NCBI GenBank assembly: GCA_945878495.1
Contig: CAMCTP010000060.1
Coordinates: 1-5,088 of the forward strand
Direction: 5' to 3'
Source of the DNA: Rickettsia typhi
GTDB lineage: Bacteria > Pseudomonadota > Alphaproteobacteria > Rickettsiales > Deianiraeaceae
DNA length: 5,088 nt
A model generated the notes under the pieces. The model saw nothing but the letters and a program-made list of their open reading frames with translations, made no database searches and had not been told where the DNA came from. Positions 1 through 5,088 of the stretch are shown one piece after another. Position 1 is the first letter of the stretch. Each line of letters opens with the position of its first letter. The translations under genes and the position numbers were made by a program.

Positions 1-1713
1 TTTGAAATATACGCATCATTAAGACAATCCGAAATAGACATACTACTTGAGAGGCTACTTAAAGACGGAATCTTAAGTCAAATGCAGATTCAAACTGCAA
101 AAGATGAAATCGAACAAACAAAAGAAAACATACTAATAGCAATGGTTTCCTCTCAAATAATAAAGAGGAACATACTTGACATATATATAAATAACAAATC
201 CATTGAATCAATCAACCTTGCAATGATTGAAATCAATAGCCCGACAGCTAGAAAATTGCCAAAAAATATAGCAATCGACAACAAAGTTCTTGTATTTTTT
301 GAAGATAAAACAAAAATATACCTTTCATCATCAGATCCTTCAATGATGGATGATGATACAATCAGAGAATTTTATGATGGCAAAGAAATTATAAAATACA
401 TCTCAAGAGAATCCGATATCTTTACATATATCGATAAAGCCTATGAATATGACTTTCATCTAGGAGACGTAATAGACGAAATAGAAGCTTTAAATGGCGT
501 AGATTTAAGCGGGTCAGATCCAACTTATAAAAATCCGGTTATCAAATTCGTTGATGGCTTTTTAGAAGATGCTGTTAGAAAAAAAGCATCAGATATACAC
601 ATTCAACCTGATGAAAAATTCATTAGATTCAGATACAGATTAGATGGAATCATGCATAACCAGTTCACACTAAATGCAAGTCTATACAAATCTGTGATCG
701 TTAGACTCAAAGTAATCAGTGGGATGAATATTGCAGAATCAATAAAACCTCAAGACGGAGGAATTCAGGCCTTTATAATGGGTCGTCAAATTGACTTCCG
801 TGTATCACTAATGCCGACAATATTCGGAGAAGGTGTTGTAATTCGTGTTCTAGATAAAAAAGACAACATTGCCAGTTTAAAAAAATTAAACTTCTCGCAG
901 GATAGCTATAGAAAAATCGATAAAATACTTGCAAAACCTGAAGGAGTGTTAATCATGACTGGCCCAACTGGGTCGGGTAAAACAACCACGCTATATGCAA
1001 TGATTACTCAAATTGCATCACCGGAATTAAACATAGTTACTCTTGAAGATCCGGTCGAGTATCGTTTGCAAATGGCTAGACAAACAACCGTCAATCCAGC
1101 CGCAGGTGTAACATTCGCAGCAGGATTAAGATCAATCTTGAGACAAGATCCGGACATAATCCTTGTTGGGGAAATGCGTGATGAAGAAACAGCAATTACA
1201 GCCATGAGAGCTGCAATGACTGGACATAGAGTGTTATCAACCCTGCATACAAATAACGCACCAGCTGCAATTAACAGACTTCTTGATCTTGGCGTTTCAC
1301 GACATATCATAGCATCATCTATCAACGGAATAATCGCTCAGCGTCTGATTAGAAAACTATGCAATAAATGTAAAATAAAACGTGAAGTAACGGATGAGGA
1401 GTACTCATTTTTTAAGCTGAAAAAAATACCTGACAAGGTGATATATTGCTGCGATGAAAATCCCAATGGATGCCCTGAATGTAGGTACACAGGCTTTAAA
1501 GAAAGAATTTCCGTAATTGAAGTTCTGTACTTCGATGTAGAATTGAAAAAAATGATCGAAGAAGGAAAGGCTGAGCACACAATTATCTCTGAATTAATAC
1601 CAAGTGGAAAATTTACACCAATTCAAGTAGATGCTATTAGGAAAGTTCTCGAAGGTCAAACATCCTTTGGTGAAATGTGCAGAGTAATAGATATGTCAAT
1701 ATACGCAAAATAA
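1..1713 (+). CDS. Type II secretion / type IV pilus assembly ATPase, GspE/PilB family (5'-partial)
   Basis: This is the hexameric cytoplasmic ATPase that powers pseudopilus or pilus assembly at the inner membrane. The frame is open from base 1 with no stop, and the 27 codons before the ATG at 82 continue the MshEN-like N-terminal helical region (ILLERLLKDGIL). The true start is therefore upstream, and 570 residues are visible. Seen in order: N-terminal MshEN-type region (to about base 460), the N2 core beginning near SDIHIQP (about 590), Walker A GPTGSGKT (961-984), Asp box TLEDPVEYR (1039-1065), Walker B region RQDPDIILVGEMRD (1141-1182), His box TLHTN (1240-1254), and zinc-binding CNKC (1360-1371) and CPEC (1471-1482). 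All catalytic motifs look intact. The tetracysteine favours an extension-type GspE/PilB ATPase over PilT. I cannot separate GspE from PilB without neighbours such as gspF/pilC, so no symbol is given. dapF follows after 12 bases, probably co-transcribed. Confidence 0.93.
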   Translation, partial: FEIYASLRQSEIDILLERLLKDGILSQMQIQTAKDEIEQTKENILIAMVSSQIIKRNILDIYINNKSIESINLAMIEINSPTARKLPKNIAIDNKVLVFFEDKTKIYLSSSDPSMMDDDTIREFYDGKEIIKYISRESDIFTYIDKAYEYDFHLGDVIDEIEALNGVDLSGSDPTYKNPVIKFVDGFLEDAVRKKASDIHIQPDEKFIRFRYRLDGIMHNQFTLNASLYKSVIVRLKVISGMNIAESIKPQDGGIQAFIMGRQIDFRVSLMPTIFGEGVVIRVLDKKDNIASLKKLNFSQDSYRKIDKILAKPEGVLIMTGPTGSGKTTTLYAMITQIASPELNIVTLEDPVEYRLQMARQTTVNPAAGVTFAAGLRSILRQDPDIILVGEMRDEETAITAMRAAMTGHRVLSTLHTNNAPAAINRLLDLGVSRHIIASSINGIIAQRLIRKLCNKCKIKREVTDEEYSFFKLKKIPDKVIYCCDENPNGCPECRYTGFKERISVIEVLYFDVELKKMIEEGKAEHTIISELIPSGKFTPIQVDAIRKVLEGQTSFGEMCRVIDMSIYAK

Positions 1714-1725
1714 TTTTCTCAGAAA

Positions 1726-2460
1726 ATGCAGATAAAATTTACAAAGATTCACGCTTCAGGCAACGATTTTATATTTACACAATTACCGGAAAATCAACTA
1801 AATCAAAAAATAATCAAAAATCTTTCTCATAGAAATTTCGGCATAGGATGCGATCAATTCATAAATATATACAATCTTGACGATAAAAACAAGATTATAA
1901 ATGTTGAAACATTCAACCAAGATGGTAGCATTGCCAAAATGTGCATTAATGCAATGAGAGCGATTACAAACTTCATAAATCCTGAAACAAAATTTACAGT
2001 AAGCGTAAAACACGGTAAGAGTGTCGATATAGAAAAAAACAACAACAATATAGCATCTGTTGAAATTTTTGGAATTTTTCAAGAAAATGAATTAATTAAT
2101 GTTGGCAATCTTCATAAAATTTTTATCATTAACAACGAGTCCGAAATAGACAGAAATACGAGCGATTTATACAATAAAAATTACGTACAAATAATAGCCC
2201 AAGATAGACTAAAAATCACGACAATTGAAAGAGGTAGCGGGGAAACTCTTGCATGCGGATCTGGAATATGTGCAAGTGTATTTTATTGCAATAGAAATAA
2301 ATTAACAACTTCGAATACAATTCAAATTGAAACAAAGGGAACAAAATTAATGAACGATGAATTCTCAATTCAAGATGAAATAACGGTTCAAATCAAAGAA
2401 AATATATTAGTATTAAATGGATCTTATAAACTTATATTTAAAGGAATAATTGATATATAA
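1726..2460 (+). CDS. dapF: Diaminopimelate epimerase, compact and divergent
   Basis: DapF converts LL-diaminopimelate to meso-diaminopimelate in the cytoplasm, for peptidoglycan cross-links and lysine. It is a cofactor-independent two-cysteine epimerase with two pseudo-symmetric halves. Both catalytic cysteines are visible: Cys73 in NQDGSIAKMCINAMR, and Cys177 in ERGSGETLACGSG (168-180). Other family landmarks are GNDF (12-15), GIGCDQ (39-44), GNLH (127-130, usually GNPH), an Asn at about 150, and a C-terminal LNGSYKLIFKG resembling the usual M-x-GPA-x-x-VF-x-G. At 244 residues it is shorter than the usual 270-280. Part of the loss lies between GNLH and NYVQ. The first substrate-binding loop is unusual: CGNG has become CINA. 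The protein is very rich in Asn (31 residues), including four in a row at 105-108. The ATG at 1726 gives the expected N-terminus, but no Shine-Dalgarno sequence precedes it. Its place 12 bases after the ATPase gene suggests read-through transcription and possible translational coupling. The identification is secure; full activity is likely but not certain. Confidence 0.9.
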   Translation: MQIKFTKIHASGNDFIFTQLPENQLNQKIIKNLSHRNFGIGCDQFINIYNLDDKNKIINVETFNQDGSIAKMCINAMRAITNFINPETKFTVSVKHGKSVDIEKNNNNIASVEIFGIFQENELINVGNLHKIFIINNESEIDRNTSDLYNKNYVQIIAQDRLKITTIERGSGETLACGSGICASVFYCNRNKLTTSNTIQIETKGTKLMNDEFSIQDEITVQIKENILVLNGSYKLIFKGIIDI

Positions 2461-2481
2461 TTTAATATATTACATTAAATT
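2459..2481 (+). terminator. Weak all-AT hairpin after dapF, possible terminator
   Basis: An 8-base perfect inverted repeat (AATTTAAT at 2459-2466, ATTAAATT at 2474-2481) with a 7-base loop starts inside the dapF stop codon. The stem has no G or C and no T-run follows it. It sits where a terminator between convergent genes would be expected, but in DNA this AT-rich such palindromes arise often by chance. Confidence 0.22.
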
Positions 2482-2483
2482 CT

Positions 2484-2510
2484 AAAAATCTAAGAATTAA
2501 TTATAGATTT
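2484..2510 (-). terminator. Possible weak terminator of miaA
   Basis: Read on the minus strand, AAATCTA (2510-2504) pairs with TAGATTT (2492-2486) around an 11-base loop. The second arm runs into a stretch of five T (2488-2484). The first arm overlaps the last miaA codons and the stop codon lies in the loop. The 7-bp stem has a single G-C pair, so it would be a poor intrinsic terminator. Its position and T-run make it a slightly better candidate than the dapF-side hairpin. Confidence 0.25.
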
Positions 2511-3409
2511 ACGATTTTCTCAAAATCATCGAGTGATTTTTTTGCTAAAAAATTAAAATCCTCGAACCCATTTTTAAACCATGTACGCTGACGCTTAGCG
2601 TAATTTCTTGTGCTCTGTTGTGATTTTTCAATAGCGAAATCCAAGCTAATCTCGCCACGCAAAAAGCTCATAATCTCCTGACATCCGGTTGCTTTTGTCG
2701 CTGAAAGATTTTCTGAATAACTCTTACTCATAAAATCAGCAACCTCATCAACAACTCCAGCTTCCACCATATCTAAAAACCTAGAATCACAGGCATGATA
2801 AACAGCATCAACATCTGGCAATAAAACTACCTTTACCAAATCAAAATCAGATAAAATAGATTTTGAACGACCAAAATCAGAAAAAAAACTATTTCCTGTT
2901 TGCTCTAAAACTTCGCACGCTCTTAAAATCCTCTGGGTATCATTTTTATGCAATCTATCACCAACCAATGGATCACGAACAACAAGCTCATCAAAAAATC
3001 TATCTCTACCAAGATTATCGAATCGATTTTTTACCAAATCTCTCACATCTTTTGAAACATTTGGCACGGCTCTAATCCCATCAATCAACCTTCTAATGTA
3101 CATACTGCTTCCACCGACCAAAATAGGAACCCTGCCCTCATTAATAGTCTTGCGAATTTCAATATCAATCATTTCAATCCATTTTCCGGCCGACATTTGC
3201 TCGCTTGCGAGTAAAAATCCATACAATTTATGTCCCACGGCTAAATAATCCTCTGCCAAAGGATTTGCGCACAAAATCGGTAATTCACTATAAACCTGCA
3301 TACTATCAGCGTTTATAATATCAATATTGCGATATTTTCTTCCAAATTCAACAGCCAAAGAAGATTTTCCAGATGCAGTTGGACCTGTGAGTATAATAAC
3401 TTTGCTCAT
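2501..3409 (-). CDS. miaA: tRNA dimethylallyltransferase (tRNA A37 isopentenylation)
   Basis: MiaA transfers a dimethylallyl group from DMAPP to N6 of adenosine 37 in tRNAs that read UNN codons. This gives i6A, which MiaB can methylthiolate further, and it supports codon-anticodon pairing and frame maintenance. The 302 residues match the family's usual length of about 300. Seen in order: P-loop GPTASGKS (9-16), NADSMQVY (33-40, with the conserved Asp35), VGGSSMYIRR (98-107, usually GGTGLY), HKNDTQRILRACEVLEQTG (154-172), the block KATGCQEI (239-246), and the C-terminal TRNYAKRQRTWF (267-278). The start at MSKVIILTGP places the P-loop at the normal distance from the N-terminus. The six bases before the ATG are TAAAAA on the coding strand, with no Shine-Dalgarno. 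The gene is convergent with dapF (40-base gap) and divergent from the ABC exporter (111-base gap), so it is probably transcribed alone. The GGTGLY change keeps a hydroxyl residue (Thr to Ser) and seems tolerable. Confidence 0.96.
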   Translation of the reverse strand: MSKVIILTGPTASGKSSLAVEFGRKYRNIDIINADSMQVYSELPILCANPLAEDYLAVGHKLYGFLLASEQMSAGKWIEMIDIEIRKTINEGRVPILVGGSSMYIRRLIDGIRAVPNVSKDVRDLVKNRFDNLGRDRFFDELVVRDPLVGDRLHKNDTQRILRACEVLEQTGNSFFSDFGRSKSILSDFDLVKVVLLPDVDAVYHACDSRFLDMVEAGVVDEVADFMSKSYSENLSATKATGCQEIMSFLRGEISLDFAIEKSQQSTRNYAKRQRTWFKNGFEDFNFLAKKSLDDFEKIVNL

Positions 3410-3441
3410 TTTTTAATCAATCTAAATACAAATAGCCGTTC

Positions 3442-3466
3442 AAAAATCAAAAAATCAAGGATTTTT
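3442..3466. repeat. Tandem 8-base repeat with an inverted copy
   Basis: AAAAATCA occurs twice head-to-tail (3442-3449 and 3450-3457). It is followed after two bases by GATTTTT (3460-3466), which is the inverse of AAAAATC and forms a 7-bp stem with a 3-base loop from the second copy. The repeats are plain in the sequence. Any role, for example an operator for the divergent promoters, is inference, and low complexity could explain them. Confidence 0.4.
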
Positions 3467-3480
3467 CTTGTAAATTATTT

Positions 3481-3499
3481 TTTATTGCAAAACAATAAA
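3481..3499. repeat. Inverted repeat upstream of the ABC exporter gene
   Basis: TTTATTG (3481-3487) and CAATAAA (3493-3499) form a perfect 7-bp stem with a CAAAA loop, ending 21 bases before the exporter ATG. It could be a small operator or a leader hairpin. It has one G-C pair and may be chance in AT-rich DNA. Confidence 0.35.
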
Positions 3500-3520
3500 G
3501 TATTAATCATTTAATATAAA

Positions 3521-5088
3521 ATGTCTTCAAGTAAAACGCTTGTCATGCCAAAAACTGCACTTGGATTTTTTATCCACATTGCTCTAAAATTTAAACAACC
3601 TCTAATACTTGCCGCTCTCGGTTGCTGCGCATTTGCATTTGAAAATACCGCTTTCCCGTATGCCTCAAAATTAATAATTGAAGCAATTACAAAATCCAAT
3701 CCAAATGAAATTTACCAAGCACTAAAAAATCCAGTAATTGTCCTCGTGGCAATATGGCTGGGAAACGATATAATGTGGCGATTAGCAGGATTTTCAATAG
3801 CAAACTTTCGATCACTTGCCGAAGCTTATGTCAAAGAATGTTTAAACATTAAGTTTCTAGAACAAAATTCCGTCTTTTTCCAAAAATATCAGTCTGGAGA
3901 TCTGTTCGGTCGTACAATGCACTCATCTTCCGAAATACCTTTTTTATTCGAACACACTCTGTATCACGTAGTTCCATGCGTCCTAAATGTTGCCGGAGTT
4001 CTACTTCTCTCTTCATTTGTTAATACGGCAATTTCAGGAGTAATATTTACATGGGTATTTATACACTTTTTAATAGCCTATATATTCTTCAAAAAAAATA
4101 TTATACTGTCCGCAAAATATGCGCAATCATCAAATATATTTCATGGATCAATCAAAGATTCCCTCTCGAACAATCAAAATGTCAGAATTTTTAATGGGTT
4201 ATCGATTGAAAAAGCTATCTTTAGAGTCTTCTCGCAAAAGCAAAAAAATGCCCAAAAAGACATGCTTTACATGTATCAATACATGCTTTTTATAATGGCA
4301 ATCGTTAGCTTCGTATTCAATGGACTGATACTAATTTACATACTTGCAAAATCAATACAAAATGGTTCAATAACAGCAGGAGATGTTACTATGATTTTCT
4401 TTTTGGTAAAAAATCTATCATCAATGGTTTTTGAAACAACAATTACTCTGGGAGAAATTATCCAAACATACGGAGTTATCAAAAAAAATTACTCCTTTGT
4501 TAAAGACTTAAATCAGCTGAAAATTCAGGAAAGAAACAGTAATAAAAGTCCAAGTTTTCCAAATCATCATTCGGGCGAAATAGATTTTAACAATGTAAAT
4601 TTCGCATATAATTCTCACGATATTGTATTCAAAAATTTCTGCCTCAAAATACCAAAACACCAAAAACTTGGTATAGTTGGAAATTCAGGCTCCGGAAAAT
4701 CAACACTAACAAACCTATTGATAAAAGATTTAAACCCATCAAGCGGGTCAATATCAATAAGTGAAATCGATCTTCTCCAAATAAACCAAAGTGAAATCAT
4801 GGAACATATAGGCTACATACCACAATCGCCAATTCTATTCAACAGAACAATTCTTGAAAACATCAAATATGCAAAACCTGATGCCACAATAGAAGAGGTA
4901 ATCGATGTTGCAAAAAAAGTAAAAATACACGACGAGGTAATGAAAATGGGTCAACAGTACGACTCATATGTTGGTGAACTAGGCTCAGAAATATCAGGTG
5001 GACAAAGACAGCGTATAGCTATAGCTCGTGCCCTTTTAAGAAATACGGAAGTAATAATCTTCGATGAAGCGACATCCGCTCTTGACAT
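3521..5088 (+). CDS. ABC exporter half-transporter, MsbA-like TMD-NBD fusion (3'-partial)
   Basis: This is an inner-membrane ATP-driven exporter that would work as a dimer; the substrate is unknown (lipid or drug are typical for the fold). The first 522 codons are present. About six membrane segments are visible, near residues 27-50, 69-92, 148-166, 170-190, 252-276 and 285-310. The nucleotide-binding domain follows: A-loop Tyr363 in NFAYNS, Walker A GNSGSGKST (387-395), Q-loop Gln435 in YIPQSP, X-loop-like VGELG (484-488), signature ISGGQRQR (491-498, usually LSGGQ), Walker B VIIFDE with catalytic Glu516, and D-loop SALD (519-522), where the window ends. The switch histidine and C-terminus lie beyond it. 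An in-frame TAA at 3512-3514 makes ATG 3521 the first possible start. Met9 (3545) is an alternative, since the first eight residues are not conserved sequence. Neither has a Shine-Dalgarno. I do not name it msbA, because many families share this layout and the membrane part is not one I recognise. Confidence 0.92.
   Translation, partial: MSSSKTLVMPKTALGFFIHIALKFKQPLILAALGCCAFAFENTAFPYASKLIIEAITKSNPNEIYQALKNPVIVLVAIWLGNDIMWRLAGFSIANFRSLAEAYVKECLNIKFLEQNSVFFQKYQSGDLFGRTMHSSSEIPFLFEHTLYHVVPCVLNVAGVLLLSSFVNTAISGVIFTWVFIHFLIAYIFFKKNIILSAKYAQSSNIFHGSIKDSLSNNQNVRIFNGLSIEKAIFRVFSQKQKNAQKDMLYMYQYMLFIMAIVSFVFNGLILIYILAKSIQNGSITAGDVTMIFFLVKNLSSMVFETTITLGEIIQTYGVIKKNYSFVKDLNQLKIQERNSNKSPSFPNHHSGEIDFNNVNFAYNSHDIVFKNFCLKIPKHQKLGIVGNSGSGKSTLTNLLIKDLNPSSGSISISEIDLLQINQSEIMEHIGYIPQSPILFNRTILENIKYAKPDATIEEVIDVAKKVKIHDEVMKMGQQYDSYVGELGSEISGGQRQRIAIARALLRNTEVIIFDEATSALD

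Larger units (their letters stand above)
3410..3520. other. Divergent intergenic region between miaA and the ABC exporter gene
   Basis: This region must hold the promoters for miaA (leftward) and, most likely, the exporter gene (rightward). For miaA, a minus-strand pair TTGATT (3450-3445) and TATTTA (3428-3423) with a 16-base spacer is the best sigma70-like candidate I see. It would give a leader of only about 7 bases and matches consensus poorly in the -10. For the exporter, TAATAT (3512-3517) and TATTAA (3501-3506) resemble -10 boxes, but neither has a -35 at proper spacing. I therefore call no promoter there. The region also holds the short direct and inverted repeats listed separately. 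Confidence 0.4.

Noticed and set aside
82..84. ATG at 82 as the start of the ATPase gene
   Set aside because: The frame is open to the window edge and the upstream codons continue a family-typical helix.
1008..1325. Minus-strand open frame of 105 codons inside the ATPase gene
   Set aside because: It lies fully opposite the Walker A to His box region of a well-conserved gene and shows no recognisable motif; it is an antisense shadow.
1338..1580. Minus-strand open frame of 80 codons inside the ATPase gene
   Set aside because: It is an antisense shadow of the zinc-binding C-terminal region, with no family features.
1798..2082. Minus-strand open frames opposite dapF (also 1854-2048), with hydrophobic translations
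   Set aside because: AT-rich antisense frames readily give Phe/Ile/Leu-rich peptides. dapF has clear catalytic motifs on the other strand.
2863..3075. Plus-strand open frame of 70 codons opposite miaA
   Set aside because: It is covered by a full-length, motif-rich miaA and has no start signal or recognised content.
3491..3517. Sigma70-type promoter for the exporter gene using TTGCAA (3485-3490) or TTGTAA (3468-3473)
   Set aside because: No -10-like box lies at 16-18 bases from either; the spacings to TAATAT (21) or TATTAA (10 or 27) are wrong.
3511..3699. Minus-strand open frame of 62 codons at the start of the exporter gene
   Set aside because: It is opposite the first membrane segments of the exporter, with no support of its own.
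4615..4800. Minus-strand open frame of 61 codons opposite the exporter ATPase domain
   Set aside because: It is a shadow of the Walker A region on the coding strand.
1..5088. A novel defence, mobile or multi-gene system in this window
   Set aside because: All four genes belong to well-known housekeeping or envelope families, there are no terminal repeats, recombinases or CRISPR-like repeats, and the gaps are too short to hide further genes.

Overview
This AT-rich window holds four protein-coding genes. Two of them run off the window edges. The layout is a secretion/pilus ATPase gene (gspE/pilB family, + strand, 5' end missing), then dapF (+), then miaA (- strand, convergent with dapF), then a half-transporter ABC exporter gene (+, divergent from miaA, cut at the right edge). 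I see no rRNA, tRNA, CRISPR array, insertion sequence or phage gene. The only non-coding stretches are 12, 40 and 111 bases long.

The source is probably a Gram-negative bacterium with a reduced, AT-rich genome. DapF implies meso-diaminopimelate for peptidoglycan and/or lysine. The GspE/PilB ATPase implies a type II secretion or type IV pilus machine. The MiaA C-terminal block (TRNYAKRQRTWF) resembles alphaproteobacterial MiaA as I remember it. A Rickettsiales- or Holosporales-like alphaproteobacterium is my best guess, but it rests on composition and remembered family resemblance, not on a search.

Region by region: 1-1713 is the ATPase, with its N-terminal MshEN-type region, Walker A, Asp box, Walker B, His box and zinc tetracysteine all visible. 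The reading frame is open to base 1, so the ATG at 82 is internal. 1726-2460 is a compact dapF, 12 bases downstream and probably in the same transcript. 2461-2500 is an AT-only convergent junction with weak hairpins. 2501-3409 (-) is a full-length miaA. 3410-3520 is a divergent intergenic region with a tandem 8-base repeat and two small inverted repeats. 3521-5088 is the first 522 codons of an ABC exporter, ending inside the D-loop.

The genes do not form one pathway. The ATPase (secretion or pili), DapF (cell wall) and the exporter (envelope lipid or drug export) are all envelope-related, while MiaA modifies tRNA. The most notable points are the altered substrate loop of DapF (MCINA in place of MCGNG, with both catalytic cysteines kept), the absence of Shine-Dalgarno sequences at all three visible starts, and an A/C-rich + strand that shapes protein composition whichever way the gene points. 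I found no convincing evidence of an undescribed system.
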